A DNA stretch of 64,000 bases from Pelecanus crispus. Lineage: Eukaryota > Chordata > Aves > Pelecaniformes > Pelecanidae. The stretch lies in assembly GCF_030463565.1 (NCBI RefSeq), contig NC_134644.1, positions 150,499,967 to 150,563,966 on the forward strand, in the 5' to 3' direction. The notes beneath the pieces were generated by a model, which did not search any database, was not told the origin of the DNA, and saw nothing but the letters and a program-made list of their open reading frames with translations. A program made the translations under genes and the position numbers. The first letter of the stretch is position 1, and every line of letters begins with the position of its first letter. Positions 49,201 through 62,153 of this stretch are shown here, piece by piece.

Positions 49201-52200
49201 AAGTGTATAAAAACGTCCCATGATTAATTCCTATTTTCACTAGTAAAACCCCCTCTGCTCAGACATTAAAACTGTACATTGTTTTAATAACACATAGCTA
49301 AATCTCAGTTACTACCATCAACATTTTTCAGCTCTAGAAGGCTTTTCTTAGGTTCATACAAAGTTACATTTCAATAGCAAACCACCAAGGGGAAAAAAAA
49401 GTTTTCTATAGCATTAGTACATACTACCATTTCCACAACTTTGTCGAATACTGCCTAGGACTTTCCTTTGAGCACATTAAGTACTGCCAATCCTAAATTC
49501 CAAAATCATGAGCTGGGTCCTTCACCTTCATTAAATTACCCTTAAAAATTAGATTCCTAAAATAAGAGGTTTTTAGGAGGAGGGAGGTGTCTTTTTAAGT
49601 CTCTTTTCACTTCTGAGTCACAAGGAAGCAGCTAGAGTCTAAACATTTCTGCAATTAACAAAGCTTAAAAGTTCAGGAGAAAAAAAAATGTAGTAGCCAA
49701 AAACTTCAATAAGCAATCCTGACTACAGGAACTGAAATCTAAATAAAAGCACATATCATCGTGAAACACAGTGTAAAATTAGCAATAATGCTAAGTCTTG
49801 CCTGTTGCAATTATACCCAGTTCCTGACAAAACCAGTCATGTAGCACGTATTAATGCTTTATCATATCCTAAGCAGCTCAAGTATTATTTACATTGTTTT
49901 TACCTACTGTAGCAGGTGATGTTCACGTAGTTGTGCGGTATATAATTTTCACTAAAATAAATAAAACAACATAGAAGACTCTGAACACGGGGAAATAAAC
50001 TGCAAGCAATGTATCTCAAAAAACTGGCAGCTAGTAAACATCCATTAATAAGCACCTTTGAGATCAAATCTTTAGTATTTGATAGATAATAAGTTCAATA
50101 AATAAATTTAATTTTAAAAATGTACAGAAGGAAAAAATCCTACCATTCCCTCTTTCCTATGCCATTTACAGAGAGCGTATTGTTACATTACACGCTTACA
50201 ATTGAGTCTACTGAAGCACGATGCTTTAATTTGCTATCAACTCCTCTTTAGGATTGCATCATCTATCACAGACATTTTAAAAACTACTTTTAGAGTATCA
50301 CAGGCAAAAATTCACAGTTTGAAATGCCTTAGAGAAAATCTTGGTGTTTTTTTAATATACTGTGATTTTCTATAGCAGGCATCTCAAGCTTAATGGTACA
50401 GTTAACCCTGAAGAATACTATAAATGTTTACTGGAACTCCCAACAGAGTAAATAATCTAAAGCTTAGGAAAAACACTCCATCTGGATACTCACCATGCTA
50501 TTTAAACTTGATTGCAAATATACCCACACAGTGCTGATAGCAAAGCAGCTACCACACCTGATCTAAAAATATACGGGATTTCCCCCCCAGCCCTTTCTGC
50601 TTTTGAAGAAAAAAAAAAAAAGCATGGGAAGAAAAAACAAACAAAAAACCCTAAAACACCTTTTCAAATATTACCAAGCAAAGATATAAAACTTTAAACT
50701 GAAAAGGAATTCTTTAGCTAGAGCTTTTAGCGTACAAAGTAAGTGGTATTAGAAAGTCAGCATTTTATCTCTATTAATCTGTAGCTCTCCAGGGCAAGTG
50801 CTTTTAGTTGTCCTTCATCATGAGCTCAGCTATCAGCGGGTACCTTACAGTGCCCTTGTGTTCAACATATCACATTTCAGCAAACTGCAGTTATCATTCA
50901 GCTATATAAACCCAAATGGTACCTTCATATTCAAAAGTTCTGTCAAGTTAAGGCACTGCCTCCTTGACATCCGATTCCTCCATGAGAGGATCATTTTTAA
51001 AATGTTCAGAAAATAACAGTATTACATTTTTGTAAAATTTTACTGATCTACACGTAAATCCAAGCTGTATTAAGAACAAGCATATAAACTATTTGGGACA
51101 AGAGCCATTTTAAGAAAATAAAACCATTCAGTTAACACGCCCAAACATCCTAAAGATAAAATAAAAAATGAAAGATGTTCCCAGTTTTGCTAAAATATTT
51201 TGTAAATGCAAATCTATATTGAAAAGTAAAGACATAAATAACATGAAATAGAAGTCCTGAGGTTAAAAAGAAAGCTGTATTAAAATCTACAAATTCATGA
51301 AATACATAATGATATCATTTAAGGCTATTTTTCCTCAATAGTTCCATTTAAGATTATTTTAAAAATAGGAAGAAAAATGGAAACTCATTGAATAATGAGT
51401 TATGACACAACAAGATACATGCATGCACAAAGATAATCTTGAAGTTAAAACCAGACCCAGAAAAGCATTTAACCTGAAGAGCAATGGAAGAGGCTAGAAG
51501 AATTTTAAACCTTAAACCTCAAACCTCAACATCCTAGTGAGGGACAATACAAGTGAATCTCAAGTTTCTTAAAAGTACAGAATGTTGATGCTCAAAACTA
51601 AAACAAAAACGGATACAGCAAAACTAAATTTTCCTAACAGGAAAAGTCTGTTGGAGGAGAGACACACCCCCCCAACCCAAAACGCACACTGAAATTTATA
51701 TCTTACTTGCTGAGCGACCTTGATTCAGTTATAGTCTTTATAAGGAAGAAAATTTAGTTCAGTTTAAACCAGCCAATTTAGACAGGATCTAGGCAAAGAA
51801 CACATCATCTTTAATAAATGGAAAAATGATAGACATACTGTTTGCTAGGTTTTACTTCATTTCATGCAGAAAGCGTTCTGGTAGTCACGTACAACAGAGG
51901 ATGGGTTTCAGCCACTTTTGGTACAAGATGGACAGGAAAAAAACCTGCAGTCCAGAAACTTAGGGCAATTTATAGGCAACAAATGCCAGGTTTCCTAATC
52001 CCTGGGGGAAGGAAGAAAATACAGCAAAGACAGCAAAACTGAGACATCAGTTGAGAGAGGCCTCCAAAACGTCAGGAAGAGCAGAATCTGAGTGCAGCAA
52101 CTGAACAAAGGCAGGGCTAAGCAGCTTTAACTGAGCTGCGAGTCGCAGCAGGGAGAAGAGATCCCTGCCTCAGGAAAGGCACGTAGCTTATCCTTGGGAG

Positions 52201-55200
52201 AGGGATCAGGGAGAAGACAACAGCCAAGCCTACCTGAGCTTAAGGACCAAAACACAGCATGTGGACACTGCACAGAGACCCGTAGCGATCAGGGAGGGCA
52301 GAAGTAATCCCCCAGCCTGAGGCTACCAGCATCTTCGCTAGACAGCAGCAAGTTTCATTTTCTGTACAACTTCAAGGATTTAACAGAAGCACTGTTAGCT
52401 TTTAAGAATGAGTCTCAGTCTGTAGTTTCTCAAGTTTTCTTTATTCCATCCTCAATCGTCTTTTGGAAATCCTTTCCCTGCCCCAGAACTGCTCAACTAC
52501 CTATTTAGTTTGATGTGGTTCACAGTTTTCCTAAGCACTGAAAGAACTCAGCTTGCTAAAAGATTTGGGCTCCCAACAGCAGCGCCACGGCCCATGGAGT
52601 CCCTGGACAAGAGAAGGGTACTGTCCCACTCCTGCACCATGTTCAGCACCCTGCCAGCCACAGGGGCTAGAGATTTCACTTGCTTATGACAGCTCTGATG
52701 TTATGAAAACTGATTAAAATTGTTTAGGAAACTTTTTTATTGGGCTCAAGAACTGAGATTTTTTTAAAATCTCTTTACACCTCAAACAATAGTTTATTAA
52801 CTCTTCCTAATGCTGCTTTGTATTGAAGTCTTATCTACAAATCATACCAATCAGGCAGATACTGCAGTTTCAGCTGGTTCGTTAAAGTGGATTTAGCTTT
52901 TCTTTTGTCAAAATGCACCAGCTCCAGATTTGTAACACACAGCTTAAACAAACACTGACTATCAAATAACCTGTAATCAACCTGATGAAATCCACTTTAT
53001 GATGGTCTAAATCTAGTAGACAGCTACTGTCTTGCTTCTTATACATACTAAATTTCATCCAAAAAAATGAACAAATACAGAAATGGGTAATCTATCAGAT
53101 AGCACCACTTAGCTAGCAGCTTTTAAATAATATACAGTATCTTTTCCTTTACAGACATGTAGTAGGCTACTCTCACTACAGTAATACACTAAGAAACATG
53201 GCAAAAGTAGGAAAATATAGAACAAGATAATTGATAATTATTCATGTCAAAACACATTAAGAAGCCCATGTACCAACATACAACTAAAAGCAATACTAAA
53301 TTAAAAAAAATACCACTCTCATCTTAATGAACAAGAAATCCAGACTATCTCAACACTGAACAGTACATTTAACCATAATCTAATTCTATTTTCTAAAACA
53401 CAATACACCCGGTGAAAACTGTGATGCTCACTCTGTATTAGTTTAGAAACTTCATTTATTCATTGAACATGATTCAATGATTCAGTGGCATATTCACTTA
53501 CTGATTCCAAAACTGCCAAAATCATTTGCCAAAAAAATACTTTATTATCAAATATTTTGTCTACAACTCAAACATTAATGTGATCGAGCCAGAAATTAGC
53601 ACACTTCTTTGTTACCTTCATGGTATTATCTCCTACAAAGGTCTACAGCTTTTGATCTATTTGCTTTGTCACAGAGTACAGAACAACACTAATTTGTTTA
53701 ATTAGGTTTTTCAGATTATAATCTGCAGATACAGTTGTGGTTTATTACTCAGTGCAAACAGGTACTGCACAAGCTTTTGTGCCAACGCTGTTCATTAATC
53801 CCAGTACCAATTTATAGTGCTCACTATTCCACTTCTCTGGAGTAAATGATATCAATTATATAGCCCACAACTATGGAATGGTATGAGCTCTGCAAACCCT
53901 TATGATGTGACCCAAGTCTCAACAGAATCTTTCTGGCCTCTCTGCTGGTTTTCCAATTTATCTCAAGTGATTATCTAGGTTTCAATTATATTCCAGTTTT
54001 CTAGACTTAAAATCCGTACAGGAAAACAGGGATAAAATCTTATTCATTGCATAGTATATCAACAATGGAAATGCTACACATACTGCACTTGAACATCTGT
54101 AATGTTCAAGTGTCTGTAACTTCAAATCTAAACCCTCCCCAGAAAAACACTGTTGGGAATTTAATCTAGGTTTTAAAATTGATTTAGTATTCATGATTTG
54201 GAAACTGAAGTAGAACTAAGGGCCTCATCTATATTACTTCCAACCCTAACTACCAGGGCAGGAAATAATGAGAGCTCCCATCAAGCTCCAACTCATGCCA
54301 AACAGTCCATCCAGCACATTCCTAGACCATATAAAAAGGATAAGGAAAATGTGAGCCAGACAAATGCATTCCTCAAATGCAAGGTGTCAGTACTCAAACA
54401 AAATCTGTGCTCAATGCAGTCAACTGCTATACAGCTCACAAGCTCATCTTTAAATAATGTTTCACAAGTGCACTTTCAGAAATAATTAAAAGTCAAATTT
54501 TATTTCAATTTACCGTGCCTTGTAAAAGCAGTTCGATTGCTTTGACCATCTTCAGAGTAGCTCTTTTCCAAAGCAAAAACAAAAATATAAATGTTAAGGT
54601 TATTAAATGCTCTTGCAATTCATTTAGAATATATCACTGGGGTTTCTGCTTACAGTACATCTATTCCTCAGTTTGAACGGTATCCTGCATGCAAAGACAT
54701 AACACTGAAGAGAGACAAAGTACAAATTAATGGGATTGGTCACACATTAAGTGTCATTGTTCAGAGTTTGTAAGAATAGAGAGGGTATGAACAACTCCCT
54801 CATCACCAACAGATCTGAGGCATATACATGAGCACAAACAAATGCAGGGAAACATAGGTTTAGTGCCAAAAAGTCTGCATATCTGTCCTGGACTTCTATA
54901 TGAAATATGAATTTAGCAATGCACATAGATTACTTCTTGATCCAGTTATTGCACATGTCTAGATGTAGGCATTAGGATTTCCTGTTGAAGAAAAGCTACT
55001 CTCAGAAAGACATATCAATATATAGCATACATTCTTGAATTGATGTTAATGAAATTCACCTTACGTGGCAGAATGATGCGGGGAGAAAAAAAAAGTCGTG
55101 AGTATCTTTATAACATTTACATCCTGTCACAAGCAGAAAACAGCACCAGTTCAAATAGTTTAAAACCTGGTATTAACATATAGCAACAAATCTTAAGAAC

Positions 55201-55730
55201 CTCAGAAATATAATAATTTAAAGAGTCCCCAGCACTGGTCTCCTCTCCCCTTTCCACTCAAAAGAGATGTATTTTCATTTGAAAACTCAAATGATATTCA
55301 GGGTAGATTCTACTGGTGACAGAGAAGTGGCTTTTGGCTTTAAGCCACCATCTTCTGAAAAGCTGTTACAGTTTTAAATATAAACTGCCTTGTTGAACTA
55401 CCACACATATTGAGCAGTGGACCAACTAGCCAATTCTTTTCTCCCAGAAGAAACAAACTGCCAGCTCAGGCTTGGATGGGGGAAAAGTTATACCTCTTTT
55501 TCTGCTTCCTGTCTTCGAGACTTGCACTGCTGCTGACACAGCACTCTTGCACTCTTATGGTCCGAAATCAGAGTGTAATCAAAGACTAGATGTCCTAGCA
55601 TCCTATCATCAGAGAAGTTACACTAACAATTTAAGAATGCTACAGACACAAAGAAGGTAATATTTTGTTGGGGTTTTTTTTGATGACACTGAAAAGGTAA
55701 CGTTTTCATTATAATATTCCTACTTAATCT
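46216..55730 (-). other. STK3: STK3 terminal intron, part 2
   Basis: AT-rich intronic sequence with no supported exon. A short direct duplication of CTGATGTAGGGGAAA is at 47018-47032 and 47042-47056. A GC-richer patch at about 52,050-52,340 stands out but matches nothing I know. A splice-site-flanked 49-base stretch at 54514-54562 is discussed as a finding. Confidence 0.5.
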
Positions 55731-55744
55731 CACACACACACACA
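55731..55744. repeat. (CA)7 microsatellite
   Basis: Seven CA units just left of the solo LTR, followed by a further short CACACA piece. Confidence 0.85.
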
Positions 55745-55781
55745 TATGCGCACACAGTTGAAATTACAAATACTGTATAAG

Positions 55782-56406
55782 TGTATTGAGTCTGGCTGAG
55801 GTGAAGTTAATCTTCCCCATAGCAGCCCCCATAGTGCTGTGCTTTGTGTTGGTAGCTAGAAAGGTGTTGATTAGACACCAGTGTTCCGGCTACTGCTGAG
55901 CAGTGCTCGCACAGCATCAAGGCTGTCTGTCCAACATTTCCTCCCCATCAGTATGCTGGGAGTGGGCAAGATCTTGGGAGGGGAAATAGCCAGGACAGCT
56001 GATCCAAACTGACTAAAGGGATATTCCATACCATATGATGTTGGATCAGCAATAAAAGCTAAGAGGAAGGAGGAAGAGGGGACATTTGTTATTTACATTC
56101 GTCTTCTGGAGCAACCACTACGCGTACCAAAGCCCTGCTTCCCAGGAAGTGTCTGGACACGGCCTGCTGATGGGAAGTAGAGAATAAAATCTGTTTCGGG
56201 TTTTTGGGGTTTTTTTTTTTTTTTTTTTGCTTCCATGTGTGGCCTTTGCTTTTGTCTTTTTTTTAATTAAAACTGCCTTTATCTTGACCCACGAGGTTTT
56301 GGGTTTTTTTTTTTCCATCTCATTTTCTCCCCACCTGTCCTGCTGAGGAGGGGAGTGATAGAACGGCTTGGTGGCACCTGGCATCCAGCCAGGGTCAAAC
56401 CCACCA
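55782..56406 (+). mobile_element. Solo LTR of an endogenous retrovirus (ERVL-like)
   Basis: A roughly 625-base long terminal repeat in the plus orientation, beginning TGTATTGAGTCTGGCTGAGG and ending in CCCACCA, so bounded by TG and CA. I recognise it from memory as a common avian LTR family, probably ERVL-type. Inner landmarks are the TAGCAGCCCCCATAGTGCTG segment, CCATACCATATGATG, and a TATA-like/poly(A)-type AATAAAAGC at about 56051. Two T-rich expansions (56210-56228 and about 56305-56313) sit in the 3' part. No gag, pol or env sequence lies on either side, so only the recombined single LTR remains. No clear target-site duplication is visible. It is antisense to STK3. Confidence 0.85.
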
Positions 56407-59400
56407 TAATAAATTATGAGAGTTCACAATACTGTCAAATCAAACATATTGGAGAAAACAAAAAATAATTTATTTTAGCAAATTATTTTGTTACAGTGAA
56501 CGTCAAATTCACCAGAGGCTCTACTAAAAGGCACAATGAATGCAAGTAATGACTTCAAAGTATTTTAAAATCCCAAATACATGAACAGGTATTTTAAAGT
56601 AGTAACATAATCATGTTGTATACCAAAAAACCTGGGGACCTGGTCCATCAGTTCATTTTTTAAAATAAGTAGTTTTGAGGGCTTCCATTTCCATTAGCAA
56701 TTCTCACTTTAAACATTCAGAGAGGTATTGGCTTCTTGCAGTCTTCACCCATTTCAATCGCAAACCACATTCCTCTCTCCCCCATCAGCATCTCCTCTTG
56801 CTTTAAACACAATCTTAGAGAAATATCTCATTCTGTTGTTTTTGACATTAATATCTGAAAACATCTTCCATTCTGGGAGTTTGTACTTATGCCATCTGAT
56901 GGTCTGTATTGCACAAGGAACCCTAGTAATTATGAACTAAATGTCAACTAACGTGGTTGATGATGATGTTGCTAGAAGGCCAGTCACATTTACCAGATCC
57001 TGGCCATTAGAATAACAATAGAAACTAGTAGTTTCAGTAATTTAACAATTTCTCCTCCCACAAATGTATTCTATTTATACTATCTCAAGTAGTATCACTG
57101 TGCATAACATCTTGCCTAGAAGCAGCAACATTGCAAAACTACAGGGTAATTTAACTTAATTTGCTTAACTATGCTGAAAATATTTCACATCTTGCTCAGC
57201 AATTTAATATCATGCAAAATTTTGAAAGCAATATTGCTTGAAAATTGAAAAATTTGCTATTTATTGTTGCCATAACAACCATAGAAGATTGTGTAAGAAA
57301 ATACCAAGCAATAAAGGATGAAACGCCATAGAAACAGATAAGAATAGAACAAGTTGTGTCAGCACTAGCCTTAAGGAAAATTTTAGGCACAAACAAGCTC
57401 ATGGATAGAATTATAAAACGGTGGAGAAACGGAAAAGGGCAGTTAAGGTGGGGAAATCAAAGAGGTAGTTATATGGCATACTGCCAACGTTCTCCAACAG
57501 AGATTACATGCAGATTAGTTGAAACCTCTAAGAAAACTAAAACACATTAAATAAAAATTCAGCAGAGATTATGACAGAAATTTGTTTCAGGTTTTTTTTT
57601 TTTTTTTAAATCTCTTGCTTATAACAATACTGCTGCAGTGTTGCATGATATAAATAGTTAAAAGCCCTCAAAACCAGAATACAGTAATAGCTAAATTGCT
57701 GCCAGTTCTACATGGTTTTCTAAAATTCCCTCCAGCAGAAGGAACTAACAATTGACTTAGGAAGTTACAAAGGAATTCAAATGTGGGGATCTATTTTCCT
57801 GTAGGTCAACCCACTACTGCACTGTATAATAAATGTAAACATGAAATGATATCATTTCATCTCTGCTCCTCACCTTTCCAACGACCTTTCAGAGAAAACA
57901 TCCTGGAGCCTGAATTTTGTTTGGTATGGAAGTCATACAGGCTGGATAATATGACATTCCTACCTATAAGCAAAACACCTTTAATGCATTTATTTCTCCT
58001 AAAATAAAAATAAATGTTATACAGATATCTCTATATCAAAGCTAGAATCAACACACAGACCAGTCAAAATCAAAATTTTGTGTACAGCAGGAGAAATAAT
58101 ACATTTACAGTTCTTTGTTTAAAGAATTAACAAAGCCAAAACTGAACCTCTCTCTAGTAAAACTCCTTTTTGGATGTTATCCACTGACTTGTATCGAGAG
58201 CATAATCAAGAAAAAACACTTTCTTTTCACATCTCTCTTGTTTCAAAGAAAGACAAAAAAGCAGATGGGATTAAAATGGAGCTCAAACCAAAGATGGTAA
58301 ATTTAGATTTGATTCAGACAACATATGGAAACCATTCTATAAAGAAGGGAATTCTTGCATAAGTTAGTTCAGGTGAGATGCAACCAAGCCAAAGACAAGA
58401 ATCTTAACAGAAAGTACAGCCTTGATTTGTTGCTAATAAAGCAGCAGTAGAACTTGGGAGCAGTCTAAAAAAGGATAGAGATTAAGGAAGCCGCTTCATT
58501 CTACACTTAATCTGATCTAATGTCAGGAGGTAGCCAAAAGGGTCAGTTCTGCCGTGTGAAACCCTCGGGCTCCTGACCCTTTCTCCTTACATGAGATCTA
58601 CTAATTCTGCAACTGCAGGGTGAGCTGGGAGAGAGGGGAGGACAGGACACGGGGGTGTCAGATGGGTTTTTTTGAGCACACCGAATTGACTCAGCTAGAT
58701 TGATACAAGGAGAGTAACAGAAATGAGCAGGTGCCCCCTTCTGCCATGCCTCTCTCTTTCCATAACCCTCATCTCCTGAATAAGTCTGGGGTAAGATGCC
58801 ACCCATCTATCCTTGGTGCCAAGCTACAGTGGCCAAGGTCAGCCCCAGCAGGCCAAAGACAACAGCTGACTATTGACCTCAGACCACAACCCAATACCTC
58901 ACCATAGGTATTGAACTGGATCCCTCTTCTCAGAGGCAAATTATTAGTAGTAGTAGTAACTGAAACTCCTAGCAAATTAACTTCCTTTGAAACCTCTGCC
59001 TTTGCTGAGTTTGGACAGTATGACTCAAAGTTATCAGGACAAACAGCACAATCACATAAGTCTCATTTCCTCAGGAAACAGACCAAAAATAATATACAGC
59101 TATATTGCACAAAAATCTTCTTTGTATAGGGTATTTAAACATTGGAAACACCAATACGATTAAATGTGAACAGAAAACACGGTAAAACTGAGTATCTCAT
59201 TTTGGGTAAGTATAGGCTGGGGGGGGAAGGGAGGCAGGCCGGGGGCGGGGGTGGATCATAAAAGTCTATGAAAGATGGCCATCCCTTTGTGAGAAAGTGA
59301 ATAAAATTGATTTTATACACTACAACTAGTAAAGAATTAATTGTATAAAATATTTCCCCCAAAGCCCTGGCAACAGGATTAGTAGTTTCCTCAAATCCAG

Positions 59401-61392
59401 TGTGCAAGCAGAACTATAAACAAGGAGTTTAAATACAACAGTGGGGGATTCTGCAGGGCTGGGGGCCAGCCAACACAGAGGCTTTTATCTTTCTGGTATT
59501 CATAGCACTTTAGAAGAAACACAGAGACGATGTATCCTCAGCACATTTTAGGATTCATGTTATATTTGACAGTGAAATAACAAGACTGCCCTACCTATAC
59601 CAAAAACGGCAGGGGATCTGAAAACCCAACGAGCTGTAAGTGAAAATTTAATAGCATCAAGCAAAGCTTTTTTTACCAATTATTTCTTGTAGGCTTGGGA
59701 AGAGTAGACTTAGAAAATTCAATTGTAAACTTTTTTCCTACTTCATGAAGGTTTGGGGTTTTTTTAAATGCAAAATGTATACACAATCACCAGACATTAT
59801 CTGTGGGCTACACAATACATGCTTTTGAAAATATTTTATAACACCATCTTACAAAATAAACTATTGCAATAAATTCTTAAGTTTTTATATCTCTTCCTAA
59901 TATAAACTAAAAATATCATGATAAAAATGACAAGGAAATAAAAGCAACAGAACAAGAATCTAGTACTATGGATTCTTTTATTCTCTATATGATCTTCTCA
60001 TTATAAAAAGAATGTGAATTATGCCCCAATAGTGGAGTAGGTAGGGATCTACTCAAATGCTGCAGTTACACAACAATGAATTTAAAAACACAATCTAACT
60101 CATCGAATGTATTTCTAAAAAGCTTTCACACCCTTAAAGAGGAAGAAATACCGTCTTTGGAGAAAAAGGTTAAGGTGTCACTGACAGCCCACCCTTTATG
60201 TTGCTTCAGTGTTACTGCTGAGGTCCTGACCTGTGTTCAATTAACTGCTCAGGCAGCCCCTGGTTGAATTTGGAAGCATTCAAAAGCTTCTCTCGCAGAA
60301 AAGCCTCCAGCAACTTGGCATTGCATCTTCTCACCATTGTGCAAAAGCATCACTTTATCAAAAACATAACAAATTTAAAAGCAGTATACGAACAGCAGAG
60401 TCCACAACCATTGTGATAGCTCTGACAAAAATGCAAAGACTATCTTAACTCTTCAACAAAAATGTTTTAATTAAAATATTTCAGTGAGGAAATTGCCATT
60501 TCACTTTTCACCACAGATTTTGATTATCATTAAAAACAACACAACTAATTACAATAAAAGTTTAAGTCACAACTACAGTTTCATTAGGAAGCATTTCACC
60601 AGAAAGTGAATGTTTATTAGGAAATTCTCTATCCTATGAAGTAAAAGGCATCTATGGATATAAAAAACAGGGCAAAAAAAAATTCTGCAAGTATTGCAAA
60701 ATAAGCTACCGCATAGCCCACTAAAACTCTCCAAATACTGAGATTCTACAACACTGCAAGAAAAATGTATCTCACTCCTGAAGTAATGACACCTTTTACT
60801 GATAAGGACTACAACACCTCATTCAGTTTTACTTCATGCTATGCAACACGTAACACTGAGATCAAAAGGTGTTACTAAAACTACAGGCTAAGGTTATTGC
60901 CAACCTAAACTGGCAAACCAAAGGCAGTGGGGAAAGGGAGGTTTTCGCTGACTGCCATCCAGGGCAGTACACAGTCCAGGACCACGTGATGAGCTATCAC
61001 AGTACCCATCCTGTACGGAAGATGGCTTTTCATGAAGCAAAGTCTGAAGTGCAGTCAAATTGTGTTTAGATTCCCTGTATCGCATCATCGTGACATATGC
61101 GCTGATTTAAAGGATTCAACTAATTTCAGGTGACTGCTTTGAAAATTTCAAAATCAGGACAGGTCTGAGATGGCTACCGTCAAGAACAAAGCTCTGACTG
61201 AGCATGGTTAAGTTTAACCTTTAAATACATATACTGTAAAACATCACTTCTTAACATATGCCTCCTACAGACAAAAACTAGAAGCCTTTCTATACTCAAA
61301 ATGTGAAGTTGCCTAGTATATCCACTCAAGAAGGAAGAAATAGAAAGGAAATTTTGGCATGCAACAGAGACAGGAAACTCTCCATTAATGTT
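56407..61392 (-). other. STK3: STK3 terminal intron, part 3
   Basis: AT-rich sequence without any recognisable exon or mobile element. Short homopolymer runs occur (for example T16 at about 57,592-57,607). Open reading frames reach 90 codons and lack known domains. Confidence 0.5.
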
Positions 61393-62153
61393 TAACCCCA
61401 TGCAACGCTACAGACTTGGGGAAGAGTGGCTGGAAAGCTGCCTGGCTGAAAAGGACCTGGGGGTGTTGGTTGACAGCCGGCTAAACATGAGCCAGCAGTG
61501 TGCCCAGGTGGCCAAGAAGGCCAACAGCATCCTGGCTTGTATCAGGAATAGTGTGGCCAGCAGGAGCAGGGAAGTGACTGTCCCCCTGTACTTGGCGCTG
61601 GTGAGACCGCACCTGGAATACTGTGTCCAGTTTTGGGCCCCTCACTACAAGAAGGACATTGAGGTGCTGGAGCATGTTCAGAGAAGGGCAACAAAGCTGG
61701 TGAAGGGTCTGGAGCACAGGCCTTATGAGGAGCGGCTGAGGGAACTGGGGTTGTTTAGCCTGGAGAAGAGGAGGCTGAGGGGAGACCTTACCGCTCTCTA
61801 CAACTCCCTGAAAGGAGGTTGTACTGAGGTGGGTGTTGGTGTCTTCTCCCAAGTAGCTAGTAATAGGACAAGAGGAAATGGGCTCAAGCTGTGCCAGGGG
61901 AGGTTTAGGTTGGATATTAGGAAAAATTTCTTCACGGAAAGGGTAGTCAAGAATTGGAACAGGCTGCCCAGAGAGGTGGTGGAGTCACCATCCCTGGAAG
62001 TGTTCAAAAAATAGGTAGACGTGGCACTCTGGGACATGGTTTAGTCTAGTCTGCCCTTAATTGGTTTAGTGTGGACTTGGTAGTGTTAGGTTAATGGTTG
62101 GACTGGATTATCTTAACGGTCTTTTCCAACCTAAACGATTCTACGATTCTATG
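61393..62153 (+). mobile_element. CR1 LINE, 5'-truncated, young-looking
   Basis: The 3' 760 bases of CR1 in the plus orientation. The C-terminal reading frame is open for over 200 codons (to 62014), with landmarks [89 protein letters not shown] and [21 protein letters not shown] stop follows FKK slightly before the usual end of the frame. The 3' tail is GATTCTACGATTCTATG (62137-62153). Lack of disabling mutations suggests a fairly recent insertion. It lacks the FADD catalytic part and cannot be active. It is antisense to STK3. Confidence 0.95.

Noticed and set aside
55700-56500. A full endogenous retrovirus
   Set aside because: Only one LTR is present; no gag, pol or env reading frame lies on either side.
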